64,000 nt of DNA from Stenotrophomonas rhizophila (GTDB lineage Bacteria; Pseudomonadota; Gammaproteobacteria; Xanthomonadales; Xanthomonadaceae): NCBI RefSeq assembly GCF_020857975.1, contig NZ_JACWUO010000002.1, positions 62,001-126,000 of the forward strand, read 5' to 3'. The position numbers and the translations under genes are program-made. Shown in pieces: positions 1 to 8,834 of the stretch (its first letter is position 1; each line of letters starts with the position of its first letter). Under the pieces are notes generated by a model. The model was given only the letters and a program-made list of their open reading frames with translations, was not told the origin of the DNA and ran no database searches.

Positions 1-2
1 TC

Positions 3-401
3 AGCGGCTGCACCACCCTCACCCCTGCCCCGTGGACCGACGCTGCCGATGCAGTGCGCGCGGCCAACGTCGAGCCGGCCAGGCCCATTGCCGGCACCTT
101 CGTGATGACCGTGCAGGCCATTGGCGGCGAGCGCGACCGGATCTTCCTCAATTCCGAACGCGACTATCGCAACCAGAACTGCCTGACCGTGGTCCTGGCG
201 CCCGGGGTGGCCGAACAACTGGCGCAGCAGCTGGGCGTTGACGTGCCGGCGTTGCTGCACCGCCGGCTCAGTGTCCGTGGCCAGGCCCAGCGGGTGCGCA
301 TCCAGTTGAATACCGCCCAGGGCCAGGCAACCGGCAAGTACTACTACCAGACCCATCTGCAGGTCGACGACCCCGCCCAGATCGCCTTCGCCTCGCCCTG
401 A
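3..401 (+). CDS. Partial lipoprotein-like hypothetical protein (3' part)
   Basis: The frame is open from the window edge to the TGA at 399-401, so the start lies upstream. The third visible residue is a Cys in the context SGCTT, which resembles a lipobox, so the visible part may be the mature lipoprotein of about 130 residues. The mature part contains no obvious catalytic motif and I do not recognise the family. It ends with a tyrosine-rich segment (KYYYQTHLQ) and a short polar tail. Codon use matches its neighbours. The next gene starts about 100 bases downstream on the same strand. Confidence 0.6.
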   Translation, partial: SGCTTLTPAPWTDAADAVRAANVEPARPIAGTFVMTVQAIGGERDRIFLNSERDYRNQNCLTVVLAPGVAEQLAQQLGVDVPALLHRRLSVRGQAQRVRIQLNTAQGQATGKYYYQTHLQVDDPAQIAFASP

Positions 402-500
402 GCCGGCACCGGGCCGCACGCCATCGGGCAGGCCTGCCTTTGGCACTTGCCCGATACGACGATCCGGGCGAGAACGAAGGCCCTGATCCAATCAAGACCG

Positions 501-1826
501 ATGCCCATGCTGCGCCGCGCCCTGCTGCCCCTGATGCTGCTGTTGCCTGCTCCGTTCGCGCTGGCCGGCGATGCCCAATGGCTGGTCACCACCGACCTGT
601 GGGGCAACCCCGCCTACCAGTTGCTGACCCTGCCCGACAGCGAAGGCACACTGCGCGGCCGCTTCGATGGCGACCCGCTGCAGGGGCGGCGGCAGGGCGA
701 CGCGGTGGACTTCACCGTGACCGGCAACGATGGTGCGGTCTACCGCTTTACCGGCCAGCTGCGCGACGGGCAGCTGCACGGCCAGGCCGACTACCCCGAC
801 ACCAACACCGCCGGCGCCCGGGCCGAGCACGCCTTCAGCGCGCGTCGCCTGCCCGACCGCCCGGCCGGCGGTGCGCGCCTGCATGCGTTCACCCCCACCA
901 GCTGGTCCAACGAGTTCTCCGCGCACCGCGCGCCGGTGTTGACGCTGTGGCCTGGCGACAGCGTGCAGACCACCACGCTGGATTCGGGCGGGGTGGATGC
1001 GCAGGGCAAGACCCGTGCCCTGTTCGGCAACCCGCAGACCGGCCCGTTCTACGTGATGGATGCCGAGCCCGGCGACGTGCTCGCCGTGCACATCAGCAAA
1101 CTGCGCTTGAACCGCGACTACGCCGACAGCCTGGACAGCATCGTCGGCCGCGCCCTGACCCCGGCCCTGGCCGCCAAGGCCACCGCGCTGGGCAAGCCGG
1201 TGCGCTGGCAGCTGGACCGCGAACGCGGGCGCGCCCGACCGCAGCAATCGAGCGGGCGACTGAAGGATTTCTGGGTGCCGGTACAGCCCATGCTCGGCGG
1301 GCTGGCAGTCGCCCCGGGCTTTGGCAACCCGCCGATGTCCACCGGCGACACCGGCCGCTACGGCGGCAACATGGACTTCAACGAAGTCCGCGAGGGCGCC
1401 ACCGTCTACCTGCCGGTGTACCAGCCCGGCGCGCTGCTGTACCTGGGCGATGCGCATGCATTGCAGGGCGACGGAGAGACGTCGCAGTACGCGCTGGAGA
1501 CCTCGATGGACGTGGAGTTCCGCGTCGAGCTGGTCAAGGCCAGGCCACAATCGGCGCCGCGGGTCGAATCGGCCACCCAGTTGATGGTGCTCGGCCAGGC
1601 CGGCTCGCTCGATGACGCCCTGCGCGCGGCCACCGCCGGCATGGCGCAATGGCTGGAGCAGGATTACGGCCTGGACCTGTCCGAGACCGCCCAGGTGATG
1701 GGCAGTTCGGTGAAGTTCGTGGTCGCCAACCTGGCCGGGCGCAGCGTCGGGGTGGCCGCCAAGCTGGACAAGGCCCTGCTCGGGCAGATTCCGCGCCGCG
1801 CGGCGGCACCGGCGCCGGCACCATGA
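501..1826 (+). CDS. Acetamidase/formamidase family protein, exported
   Basis: This 441-residue protein looks like a member of the acetamidase/formamidase (FmdA/AmdA) family, which hydrolyses short amides to ammonia and the acid. The supporting features are the C-terminal half with GFGNPPMSTGDTGRYGGNMD and the later LPVYQPGALLYLGDAHALQG, which correspond to the conserved metal-site and core region of that family. The start at 501 (MPMLRRALL) was chosen over an upstream ATG at 447 because it begins a clean signal peptide ending near FALAGDA. The protein is therefore probably periplasmic. The N-terminal 130 residues look like an additional beta-rich domain. Substrate is unknown. Confidence 0.8.
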   Translation: MPMLRRALLPLMLLLPAPFALAGDAQWLVTTDLWGNPAYQLLTLPDSEGTLRGRFDGDPLQGRRQGDAVDFTVTGNDGAVYRFTGQLRDGQLHGQADYPDTNTAGARAEHAFSARRLPDRPAGGARLHAFTPTSWSNEFSAHRAPVLTLWPGDSVQTTTLDSGGVDAQGKTRALFGNPQTGPFYVMDAEPGDVLAVHISKLRLNRDYADSLDSIVGRALTPALAAKATALGKPVRWQLDRERGRARPQQSSGRLKDFWVPVQPMLGGLAVAPGFGNPPMSTGDTGRYGGNMDFNEVREGATVYLPVYQPGALLYLGDAHALQGDGETSQYALETSMDVEFRVELVKARPQSAPRVESATQLMVLGQAGSLDDALRAATAGMAQWLEQDYGLDLSETAQVMGSSVKFVVANLAGRSVGVAAKLDKALLGQIPRRAAAPAPAP

Positions 1827-1835
1827 ACGGCCCCC

Positions 1836-1865
1836 TTGGCACACACCGCCCGGCGGCGCTAGACT
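1836..1865 (+). promoter_or_regulatory. Putative sigma70 promoter of tRNA-Ala
   Basis: TTGGCA at 1836-1841 and TAGACT at 1860-1865 are separated by 18 bases. The predicted transcription start is near 1872, about 47 bases before the tRNA. This is read from consensus similarity only. Confidence 0.5.
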
Positions 1866-1918
1866 AGGCCGGTCCGATCGACGCAGCCAGGCTGCCGCGG
1901 CGGATGCTGCACCACCGT

Positions 1919-1994
1919 GGGGCCATAGCTCAGCTGGGAGAGCGCGTCGTTCGCATCGACGAGGTCAGGAGTTCGATCCTCCTTGGCTCCACCA
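1919..1994 (+). tRNA. tRNA-Ala(CGC)
   Basis: A 76-base cloverleaf with the acceptor stem GGGGCCA paired to TGGCTCC, discriminator A and encoded CCA at 1992-1994. The anticodon stem CGTCG/CGACG encloses TTCGCAT, giving anticodon CGC at 1952-1954. D-arm and T-arm (GTTCGATCC) are standard. It decodes GCG alanine codons, which are common in this GC-rich genome. Confidence 0.97.
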
Positions 1995-2003
1995 CTTAAT
2001 TTG

Positions 2004-2032
2004 AAAAAGCCACCTTCGGGTGGCTTTTTTTT
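2004..2032 (+). terminator. Intrinsic terminator after tRNA-Ala
   Basis: The stem AGCCACC/GGTGGCT has a TTCG tetraloop and is followed by eight T residues (2025-2032). Confidence 0.9.
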
Positions 2033-2162
2033 GCCCGGACACCCAGCCGGTCGTTGACCGGCGTACAGCCATCGGTGATACCGGGGTGCACGCTGCGCGG
2101 CGGCAGCGCTGCATCGCCTGCACGGCCCGGGAATGTAAACAGTTGTAATCACATTTATTATT

Positions 2163-2181
2163 GTTTATCCATACGATAAAC
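2163..2181 (+). promoter_or_regulatory. AT-rich inverted repeat upstream of DUF3011 gene
   Basis: GTTTATC and GATAAAC form a perfect 7-bp inverted repeat with a 5-base spacer. It lies in an unusually AT-rich stretch (about 2140-2240) upstream of the DUF3011 start, where a TATACT at about 2233 could be a -10 box. It is a possible operator; the regulator is unknown. Confidence 0.35.
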
Positions 2182-2256
2182 CCGGAGTTAATCCATAAAG
2201 CGCGCCCGGATAATATCCATACGCGACCTCCCTATACTCGCCAGCCCTTCACTCTG

Positions 2257-2820
2257 ATGGCGATGTATATGCACTCCACTGCCCCTGCCCACCCGCGACC
2301 TCGCGTCGCCCTCCTGCTGTTCACTCTGCTGCTGGCCATCAGCGCAAACGTGCATGCGCGTGGCGATGATGATGACGACCGGCGTGGGCCGGTGCGCTGC
2401 GAATCGCATGCCAACAAGACCGAGCAGTGCCCCATCGATGGCCGCGCCCGCCTGATCCGTCAACTGTCGCTGACCAAGTGCGTGGAAGACGAGAATTGGG
2501 GACAGGCGCGCGGTGCGGTCTGGGTAACACGGGGCTGCCGCGCCGAGTTCCTCGCCGAACGGCGGCACGGAGGTGGCTGGCGCGATCGCGACCATGACCG
2601 CGATTGGGACCTGGGCCGTGAGGATGGCGCACGCGGCAAGGTGCTCAGCTGCGAATCCTTCAACCTGCGCGAGAAACGTTGCGAGGTCCGCGTACGCCGC
2701 GGCGTGCAGCTGGTCAAGCAGAAATCCGCCACGCGCTGCCGCGAAGACCGCAACTGGGGCTGGGACCGCCGCGGCGTGTGGGTCAGCGATGGCTGTCGCG
2801 CCGAGTTCCGGGTCTACTGA
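2257..2820 (+). CDS. DUF3011 domain secreted protein
   Basis: This protein of about 187 residues carries a signal peptide (RVALLLFTLLLAISANVHA) and two copies of a cysteine-containing module typical of DUF3011. Each module has the pattern CES, a second Cys about 10 residues on, then VRQ/IRQLS-like beta strands, a Cys-x-E-D, NWG or GWD, GVWV and GCRAEF. Four cysteines per module suggest disulfides in the periplasm. A His/Asp/Arg-rich linker joins the modules. ATG at 2257 is preferred, with 2263 and 2269 as close alternatives; the ATT-like region upstream to 2161 does not look coding. A paralogue lies at 22244-22807. The function of the family is not known. Confidence 0.75.
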   Translation: MAMYMHSTAPAHPRPRVALLLFTLLLAISANVHARGDDDDDRRGPVRCESHANKTEQCPIDGRARLIRQLSLTKCVEDENWGQARGAVWVTRGCRAEFLAERRHGGGWRDRDHDRDWDLGREDGARGKVLSCESFNLREKRCEVRVRRGVQLVKQKSATRCREDRNWGWDRRGVWVSDGCRAEFRVY

Positions 2821-2874
2821 ACCCCACCGGCCCGCAGGCACCCGGCGGACTGCCGAGCGCCCGGACCACCATCC

Positions 2875-3039
2875 TCACCCCGCGCCGCCATCCTTGCGCG
2901 GCGGCCGGCGGGTATTGGCATCGTGGATCTGCTGGTCGGTCTGGCCGGGTCGCTGCTTGGCGGTTTCATCCTGTTTGCGGTCCTGCTGGCTCTCCTGGAC
3001 GCCTTCGCGCTTGCCCGCCGGTTTGTCGTTGCTAGTCAT
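2875..3039 (-). CDS. Small hydrophilic hypothetical protein (54 aa)
   Basis: A 54-residue, highly charged and Gln-rich protein with no hydrophobic segment (MTSNDKPAGKREG at the start, RRPPRKDGGAG at the end). An AGGG about 10 bases upstream of the ATG at 3039 supports this internal start rather than the longer open frame reaching 3195. The composition suggests an intrinsically disordered protein. I recognise no family. Confidence 0.5.
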   Translation of the reverse strand: MTSNDKPAGKREGVQESQQDRKQDETAKQRPGQTDQQIHDANTRRPPRKDGGAG

Positions 3040-3251
3040 GATTGGTGCCCTGATTGCGGTACCGCCATGCTGGCATGGCGGCCGTGATGCGCCGGTGGGC
3101 ACGGCGTGGCCTGCACCTGCCGGCCGCTCCAGCCTGACCACCCGCTTGCCGACGGTACACGCCTTGGGCAGGCCGAAGAACACCTGCACGGTCACCGCAT
3201 TCCACTTCTGTTGCGGTGGTCAGTAGCGCGGCGCGGGTGCATCATCCGGTG

Positions 3252-3650
3252 ATGACCCCCGTTACTGCCCACCTGCGCCGCCACCTGGCGCGCTACCTGT
3301 TGCTGCTGATGTCGGCTACCACCGCGCTGGGCCTGCTGCTCTGGGCCATCGTGCGCACCGAACCAGGCTGCCTGGCCGCGCAAGGCCACTGGTCATCGAC
3401 GGCCGGCCAGTGCCATACGCGCCTGTGCCTGCTGCAGGGCGACTGCGGGCAGAGCGCCGCGCCCATCACCGGCTGCGCGAAGGTGAAGCGCGGCGACAGC
3501 CGCGGGCGCGTGTATTTCCACCTGGGCAATCCGCTGCCCGGTGCCGGCAACGCAGCGCAGTGGCCCGACAGCAAGGCCGGCAACAGCATGATCCTCGCGC
3601 GCTTCGAGGACGATCGCCTGGTCAGCCTGGCGTGCCCGGTCACGCCGTAG
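3252..3650 (+). CDS. Hypothetical protein with N-terminal membrane anchor
   Basis: About 132 residues. One hydrophobic segment (YLLLLMSATTALGLLLWAI, residues about 16-34) is followed by a Cys-rich soluble domain with six or more cysteines (for example CHTRLCLLQGDCG), compatible with a periplasmic disulfide-bonded domain anchored in the inner membrane. The start is uncertain: ATG at 3252 is chosen, with GTG at 3216 or 3249 possible. The 3' end overlaps the convergent AraC gene by 11 bases. No family recognised. Confidence 0.55.
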   Translation: MTPVTAHLRRHLARYLLLLMSATTALGLLLWAIVRTEPGCLAAQGHWSSTAGQCHTRLCLLQGDCGQSAAPITGCAKVKRGDSRGRVYFHLGNPLPGAGNAAQWPDSKAGNSMILARFEDDRLVSLACPVTP

Positions 3651-4461
3651 GGCGTGCGCGCTTCCACTGCAGCGGGCTCATGCCGGTCTCGATGCGGAAC
3701 ATGTAATTGAACGCCGACGCCGACGCATAGCCCAGCTCGTGGGCGATCACGGTGGGCGACCGTCCCTGTGCCAGCCATTCGATCGCGCGCAGCAGGCGCA
3801 GGCGGGTACGCCAGGCGCGCACGCCCATGCCGGTGTCGCGTTCGAAATGGCGCGTCAGCGTGCGCGTGGACGCGCCCAGCTGACGCGCCCAGTGGTCCAT
3901 GTCGTGGCTGTCGCCCGGGTGGTCGTACAAGGCCTGGCACCAGCGCTGCAGGCGCGCGTCCTGCGGCCAGGGCAGATGCCGCGCGTGACGGGGTTGGCGC
4001 AGCAGCTGCGCGCCAATCACCGTGCACAGGCTGGCGTGGTAGTGCGCATCATCTTCGGCGCGGATGCCATCCAGTTCGATGATCAACGCGCGCAGCAACG
4101 GCGATACCTCCAGCACCACGCAGTGGTCGGGCATGCCGGCGGCAGCGGCGGCAGTCACATACAGGTTGCGGAACGCGGCGTTGCCCAGCGCGCGGGTGTG
4201 GTGCAGCGTGCCAGTTGGCACCCACAGCGCCTGCTGCGGGGTGATCACGTAACGCGCGTTGGCCGCGGTCACCTGCAGCACCCCTTCGGTGGCAAAGGCC
4301 AGCTGGTTCCAGGCGTGCACATGGGGCGGGAAGTGCTCGCCAGCGGCCATCTGCCGGCTGTGGGTGAGCACCGGCGCGGGCAACCGGCGCAGCGGCGGCA
4401 CCGCCAGTTCGCGTCCCGGGGCGGTTGCAGGTACGGCTCGGGCTTGGCGGCTGGTCGACAT
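3640..4461 (-). CDS. AraC family transcriptional regulator
   Basis: This 273-residue regulator has an N-terminal cupin-type sensor domain (residues about 30-120, with HFPPHVHAWNQL as the His-containing cupin motif) and a C-terminal AraC/XylS double helix-turn-helix (about residues 170-268, with LGASTRTLTRHF and the signature IAHELGYASASAFNYMF). It lies divergent to the MFS transporter, with 78 bases between the two starts, so it probably controls that transporter and itself. The ATG at 4461 (MSTSRQ) is taken because the upstream open frame is simply the antisense of the transporter gene. The inducer cannot be inferred. Confidence 0.9.
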   Translation of the reverse strand: MSTSRQARAVPATAPGRELAVPPLRRLPAPVLTHSRQMAAGEHFPPHVHAWNQLAFATEGVLQVTAANARYVITPQQALWVPTGTLHHTRALGNAAFRNLYVTAAAAAGMPDHCVVLEVSPLLRALIIELDGIRAEDDAHYHASLCTVIGAQLLRQPRHARHLPWPQDARLQRWCQALYDHPGDSHDMDHWARQLGASTRTLTRHFERDTGMGVRAWRTRLRLLRAIEWLAQGRSPTVIAHELGYASASAFNYMFRIETGMSPLQWKRARPTA

Positions 4462-4539
4462 GATGGGGCATTCTATCGAAAGACAGCGCAGGTCGCGGTC
4501 GTGGAGGATGGGCCTGCCCCCACCCGCAACCCACCGCCC

Positions 4540-5715
4540 ATGCCCCCTGCCCCGCCCGCCCCCTCCACCCTCCAGCCCTGGCAGGTGATCAGCGCCGGCA
4601 TCTGCGCCCTGGTGCTCACCGTGGGCCTGGCCCGGTTCGCCTACACCCCGCTGCTGCCGTTGATGCGCGTGGACGCCGGGCTCAGTGCCGCACAGGGCGG
4701 CTGGCTGGCCACTTTCAACTACGTCGGCTACCTGCTGGGCACCGCGCTGGTGGCGCGGGTGGGCGATATGCGGCAGAAATTCCGCTTCTACCGGATCGGC
4801 CTGCTGCTGGCGGTGGTCGCCACCGCACTGATGGGGCTCACCACCACGCCGTGGCTGTGGAGCCTGCTGCGCCTGCTGGCCGGCCTGTCCAGCACCGCCG
4901 GCTTGCTGTTGGCCTCGGGGCTGGTGCTGAACTGGCTGCTGGGCCAGCAGCGGCGGCCGCGGCTGGGGCTGCACTTCGCCGGGCTGGGGCTGGGCATCGT
5001 GGTCTCCGGCCTGGCCACCGCCGCGCTGGCCGGCCATGCCGGTTCCAGCGGGCAATGGCTGTGGCTGGGCGCGCTGGGACTGCTGTTTCTGTTGCCGGCC
5101 TGGGGCTGGATGCCCGCGCCCACCCCGGCCAGTACCGCACAGGCCGCCGCCGCACCGGCGCCACCGGGCCCGCGCTGGCGCCGGCTGCTGGTGGCCGCCT
5201 ATTTCTGCGCCGGTTTCGGTTTCGTGGTCAGCGCCACCTTCATCGTCGCCATCCTGGAACAGACCGCCGCGTTCGCCGGGCACGGCAGCGCGGTCTGGGT
5301 ACTGGTCGGGCTGGCCGCGGTGCCGTCCACCTTCGTCTGGGACCGGCTGGCCGCGCGCATGGGGCTGATCGGCGCATTGATGCTGGCCTTCGCGCTGCAG
5401 GCGCTGTCGTTCGTGCTGCCGCTGCTGGGCGACGGCCTGGCCGCCGGGCTGGGCAGCGCGCTGCTGTTCGGGCTGACCTTCGCCGGCATCGTCAGCCTGA
5501 CCCTGACCGTGGTCGGCCGCCATTACCCGCACAACCCGGCCAAGGCAATGGCCACCCTTACCCTGAGCTACGGCGTGGCCCAGATCGTGGCCCCCGCGCT
5601 GGCCGGCACGCTCGCCCGCGACAGCGGCTCCTACCAGGCCTCCCTGCTGCTGGCGGCGATCATGATGGCGATCGGCATCGTGCTGCTGTGGTGCATGCCC
5701 AACGACACCCACTGA
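4540..5715 (+). CDS. YbfB/YjiJ-like MFS transporter
   Basis: A 391-residue polytopic inner-membrane protein with about 12 predicted transmembrane helices. The start of helix 1 (VLTVGLARFAYTPLLPLM) and the following SAAQGGWLATFNYVGYLLG resemble the YbfB/YjiJ family of major facilitator transporters. The characteristic loop after helix 2 reads VARVGDMRQKFRFYRIG. ATG at 4540 is chosen, although no clear ribosome binding site precedes it; GTG at 4501 would add 13 residues. Divergent from the AraC regulator, which probably regulates it. Substrate unknown. Confidence 0.85.
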   Translation: MPPAPPAPSTLQPWQVISAGICALVLTVGLARFAYTPLLPLMRVDAGLSAAQGGWLATFNYVGYLLGTALVARVGDMRQKFRFYRIGLLLAVVATALMGLTTTPWLWSLLRLLAGLSSTAGLLLASGLVLNWLLGQQRRPRLGLHFAGLGLGIVVSGLATAALAGHAGSSGQWLWLGALGLLFLLPAWGWMPAPTPASTAQAAAAPAPPGPRWRRLLVAAYFCAGFGFVVSATFIVAILEQTAAFAGHGSAVWVLVGLAAVPSTFVWDRLAARMGLIGALMLAFALQALSFVLPLLGDGLAAGLGSALLFGLTFAGIVSLTLTVVGRHYPHNPAKAMATLTLSYGVAQIVAPALAGTLARDSGSYQASLLLAAIMMAIGIVLLWCMPNDTH

Positions 5716-5837
5716 GCGCCTGGCGCGCTGAACCGATGTTCATGCGCAGCGCAGGCCGGCACGGGCACGCCGACCGGGCAGTTGCGCGCGCGCCAGCGAG
5801 GCCTGGCAACAAATGTGAAATTTTTTCCGCGAAAGGC

Positions 5838-5866
5838 TTGCCGAACCCTGCATACCTCCGTATTAT
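5838..5866 (+). promoter_or_regulatory. Sigma70 promoter of tRNA-Phe
   Basis: TTGCCG at 5838-5843 and TATTAT at 5861-5866 are separated by exactly 17 bases, about 35 bases upstream of the tRNA. This is a near-consensus promoter. Confidence 0.7.
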
Positions 5867-5901
5867 TCGCGTCCTCGCCAGCGGCAACGCAGCGATGAAG
5901 T

Positions 5902-5977
5902 GGCCGAGTAGCTCAGTTGGTAGAGCAGGGGATTGAAAATCCCCGTGTCGGCGGTTCGATTCCGTCCTCGGCCACCA
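5902..5977 (+). tRNA. tRNA-Phe(GAA)
   Basis: A 76-base cloverleaf with the acceptor stem GGCCGAG/CTCGGCC, discriminator A and encoded CCA (5975-5977). The anticodon arm GGGGATTGAAAATCCCC gives anticodon GAA. Confidence 0.97.
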
Positions 5978-5984
5978 TAAATTC

Positions 5985-6018
5985 AAATGACCTGCAGAAA
6001 TGCAGGTCATTTTTTTTT
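5985..6018 (+). terminator. Intrinsic terminator after tRNA-Phe
   Basis: The stem ATGACCTGCA/TGCAGGTCAT with a GAAA loop is followed by eight T residues. Confidence 0.92.
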
Positions 6019-6250
6019 GCCTCCTGCCCACGCCAGGGTCGAAGAACAGCAGCCGCGAACGCGGGAAACAAACGCGCTGCAAGACATGTCATGGCCCTAC
6101 CCTGTGCGGCGGACATCATGCACCGGCTTTGCGTAGCCCATCCCTCCCGCACAGCGTTCAACACGCCATCGCCCACAGAGTTCACCCCCGGCACCGCCTT
6201 ACGTCGCCAGGCGAGTTGCGCCATCGCCAAGGCATGGGCATCCTCACCCC

Positions 6251-6682
6251 ATGAGCGCGAATCGAATGTCCCGTCTGGGTGTATTCATTGGCACCTGGAA
6301 CACAACCGGCGAAGTACTCCCGACCGAGGATGCGCCGGCCAGCACGTTGTCGGCGACCGACACCTACCGCTGGCTGCCCGGCAAGCACTTCATCGTGCAT
6401 GACGTGGACGCACGCTTCAGTGGCAGTCCTGTCCGATCCATGGAAATCATCGGCTTCGACGCTGCAGGCAAGCGGCATTTCGCCCGTTCCTACGACGACC
6501 AGGGAACAACCGAGCTGTTCGAGGTGGCACTGAAAGGCAGGCGCTGGACCATCACCGGTGCGTCCGTGCGGTTCAAGGGCGCGTTCAATGCAGATCACAG
6601 TGAGCTGACCGGTCTATGGGAACTGAAGGGTAGAAAAGCGGGCTGGCAACCGTGGATACAACTTCGTCTGATCCGCGCCTGA
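6251..6682 (+). CDS. DUF1579-like hypothetical protein
   Basis: A 143-residue soluble protein, apparently cytoplasmic. The start of the fold (GVFIGTWNTTGEV), the central YRWLPGKHFIVHDVDARF and the pattern of beta strands (MEIIGFDAAGKRHFARSYDDQG) resemble DUF1579 proteins, which fold as a lipocalin-like barrel of unknown function. The start may be ATG 6251 or ATG 6266; neither has a convincing ribosome binding site. The 230 bases upstream hold no recognisable feature after the tRNA-Phe terminator. Confidence 0.65.
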   Translation: MSANRMSRLGVFIGTWNTTGEVLPTEDAPASTLSATDTYRWLPGKHFIVHDVDARFSGSPVRSMEIIGFDAAGKRHFARSYDDQGTTELFEVALKGRRWTITGASVRFKGAFNADHSELTGLWELKGRKAGWQPWIQLRLIRA

Positions 6683-6774
6683 CCGTTGCACTCCTCGTCA
6701 GGCCATGACGGAAACTTTACATTCCGCCTTCGCCCTGCCCCTAAGCTCGGACCGTCCCGTCCGGAGTGCCGTCG

Positions 6775-7314
6775 ATGCGCCTGCGCAACGCGTGGTTGGT
6801 CCTGATTGCCCTGCTCGGCAGCGCGCCGCTGTGGGCGGCCTCACCGGTGACATCGGTCGATACGCTGGACATGGGCCGCTACGCCGGCCAGTGGCATGAG
6901 ATCGCACACCTGCCGGTGTCGTTCCAGAAGAAGTGCGTCGGCGATATCACCGCTACCTATGCGCTGCGCGCCGAAGGCCGGATCAGCGTGCACAACGCCT
7001 GCCGCACCGCCGACGGGGCGCGCATCGCCGCCGAAGGCGTGGCGCGGCCGGTCAAGGGCCAGCCCGGGCGGCTGCAGGTGCGCTTCGCACCGGACTGGCT
7101 GGCGTGGCTGCCACTGGTGTGGGCCGACTACTGGGTGATCGCGCTGGACCCGGACTACCAGTGGGCGCTGGTCGGCGACCCGGACCGCAAGTACCTGTGG
7201 ATCCTGTCGCGCGCGCCCAGCATGGACAGCGCGCTGTTCGCCCGCATCCGGTCACGGGCCGAAGCAATGGGCTACGACCTGGCACCGCTGAAGGTGATGG
7301 CACCGCTGGACTGA
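6775..7314 (+). CDS. Lipocalin family protein (Blc-like)
   Basis: A 179-residue exported lipocalin. A signal peptide (LVLIALLGSAPLWAAS) precedes the barrel. The first conserved lipocalin region is visible as DMGRYAGQWHEIAHLP (G-x-W motif), followed by FQKKCVGDITATYAL, a Cys typical of bacterial lipocalins. WADYWVIALDPDYQWALVG and the C-terminal region match the Blc family, outer-membrane or periplasmic proteins that bind fatty acids or lysophospholipids. There is no lipobox Cys, unlike E. coli Blc. ATG 6775 has GGAG at 6762-6765, which favours it over GTG 6766. Confidence 0.88.
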   Translation: MRLRNAWLVLIALLGSAPLWAASPVTSVDTLDMGRYAGQWHEIAHLPVSFQKKCVGDITATYALRAEGRISVHNACRTADGARIAAEGVARPVKGQPGRLQVRFAPDWLAWLPLVWADYWVIALDPDYQWALVGDPDRKYLWILSRAPSMDSALFARIRSRAEAMGYDLAPLKVMAPLD

Positions 7315-7332
7315 GCCGGGTGCGCGGCGCCG

Positions 7333-8787
7333 CTACCGCTTGATCTTGCTGCGATAGTCCAGCGGCGGGTCGGTGCGCTCCAGCAGCGGCGTGTAACGGA
7401 AACCGGCACCCCGCCGCTGCTCGAACTCGGCCCTGGCCGCGGACACGGTCTGCGGCGACTGCAGCAGCGCCACCGTGGCCAGTGCCAGCACACGCGCCGC
7501 ATTGAGTGCACCCTTGTCGCCGATCGGCGCGCCCGAGGCGGCCACCGCCTGCCAGCTGTGCGCTGGCGTGCCCGGTACCCAGGTGGCGGTACTCAGGCCC
7601 ACCGTGGGGACATTCCAGCTGACATCGCCGACATCGGTCGATGCGCCACCGGCATGGTCGGCGCGGTAAGGCGCCAGCGTCGCCGCCGTGGACAAGGCCG
7701 GGCGCCGCTCCAGGCTCTGCTGCAGCTGTTCGGCGAACGCCGTGTCTGCACGGTCGTAGACCACCCCGCCGACCTGCTGCAAGGCCTGCTGCATGACCTG
7801 GCCCAGCACGTCATTGGGCAACAGCGAGTACACCCCGCCGGTGGGCTCGAAGCCCACCTCGGTGCCGGTGCCCATCGCCGCGCCGCGCGCGGCCTGCTGC
7901 AGGCGGCCGATCACATCGCGCACCACCGCCGGATCGACATGGCGCACGTAGTAGTAAACCTCGGCCGCATCGGGCACCACGTTCGGTGCGGCGCCACCGT
8001 CGGTGATCACATAATGGATGCGGGTGCCGTCGGGGACGTGCTCGCGCATCATGTTGGCCATGTGGTCCAGCGCCTCCACCCCATCCAGCGCCGAGCGGCC
8101 GCGCTCGGGCGACAGCGCGGCATGCGCGGCGATGCCCTTGAAGCGGAACTTGCCGCTGATGTTGGCCAGGCTGGTGCCCTGCGCGGCGGAGTTCTCCGCC
8201 GATGGATGCCAGTGCAGGGCGACATCGACATCGTCGAACAGGCCGGCGCGGGTCATGTACACCTTGCCGCTGCCGCCCTCTTCGGCCGGCGTGCCATAGA
8301 CCCGGATCTCACCGTCGCTGCCGTTGGCCTTGAGCCACTGCGCCACCGCCTGCGCCGCGCCCACTACCGCCGCACCGAACAGATTGTGCCCGCAGGCCTG
8401 GCCGGCATCCTGGCCGGGAATCGGGCTGCGCGTGGGCACGGCGGCCTGGGCCATGCCCGGCAATGCATCCATTTCGGCCAGCAACGCGATCACCGGGCCG
8501 TTGCCGCGCCGCCCGTAACGGGCCACGAACGCGGTCGGCATGCCGGCCACGCCGGCCTGGATGCTGAAACCGGCCGCGCGCAGCTCCTGCTGCAACAACG
8601 CCGACGAGCGGGTTTCCTGGTAGCCCAGTTCCGGCTGCGCCCACAGCGCGCGTCCGACTTCGGCCTGGCGCGCGGCATAGCCATCCACCGCAGCCAGCAC
8701 GCTGGGCGGTGCGGCGGCCACCATGCCCGGCAGCAACAACACAGCGCTCGCCAGCACCGACAGCACGCAACAACGGGGCAGCTTCAT
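7333..8787 (-). CDS. Secreted M20 family amidohydrolase (AbgB-like)
   Basis: A 484-residue protein with a signal peptide (VLSVLASAVLLLPGMVAA) and the M20D peptidase fold. Metal and catalytic residues are visible in ALLAEMDALPGM, GQACGHNLFG (Cys-Gly-His), YGTPAEEGGSGK (Glu-Glu) and ALHWHPS, with PAHSW near the C-terminus. This motif set resembles AbgB, which cleaves p-aminobenzoyl-glutamate, and related amino-acid amidohydrolases; unlike AbgB it is exported. It is the last of five minus-strand genes (TonB receptor, ECF sigma, FecR, amidohydrolase, this gene), 47 bases after the preceding gene. The likely role is periplasmic hydrolysis of an imported N-acyl amino acid or peptide-like amide. Confidence 0.85.
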   Translation of the reverse strand: MKLPRCCVLSVLASAVLLLPGMVAAAPPSVLAAVDGYAARQAEVGRALWAQPELGYQETRSSALLQQELRAAGFSIQAGVAGMPTAFVARYGRRGNGPVIALLAEMDALPGMAQAAVPTRSPIPGQDAGQACGHNLFGAAVVGAAQAVAQWLKANGSDGEIRVYGTPAEEGGSGKVYMTRAGLFDDVDVALHWHPSAENSAAQGTSLANISGKFRFKGIAAHAALSPERGRSALDGVEALDHMANMMREHVPDGTRIHYVITDGGAAPNVVPDAAEVYYYVRHVDPAVVRDVIGRLQQAARGAAMGTGTEVGFEPTGGVYSLLPNDVLGQVMQQALQQVGGVVYDRADTAFAEQLQQSLERRPALSTAATLAPYRADHAGGASTDVGDVSWNVPTVGLSTATWVPGTPAHSWQAVAASGAPIGDKGALNAARVLALATVALLQSPQTVSAARAEFEQRRGAGFRYTPLLERTDPPLDYRSKIKR

Positions 8788-8834
8788 GGAATTTCCCGGC
8801 AAAGGCCGGCACCTGGGCGCCGACAGAAGAGTGC

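Noticed and set aside
3640..5712. A 690-codon minus frame joining AraC with a long N-terminal extension
   Set aside because: The extension is antisense of the MFS transporter; the regulator starts at ATG 4461.
5902..5977. tRNA genes as integration sites for an island
   Set aside because: No integrase, direct repeat of a tRNA 3' end or compositional change was seen next to tRNA-Ala, tRNA-Phe, tRNA-Pro or tRNA-fMet.
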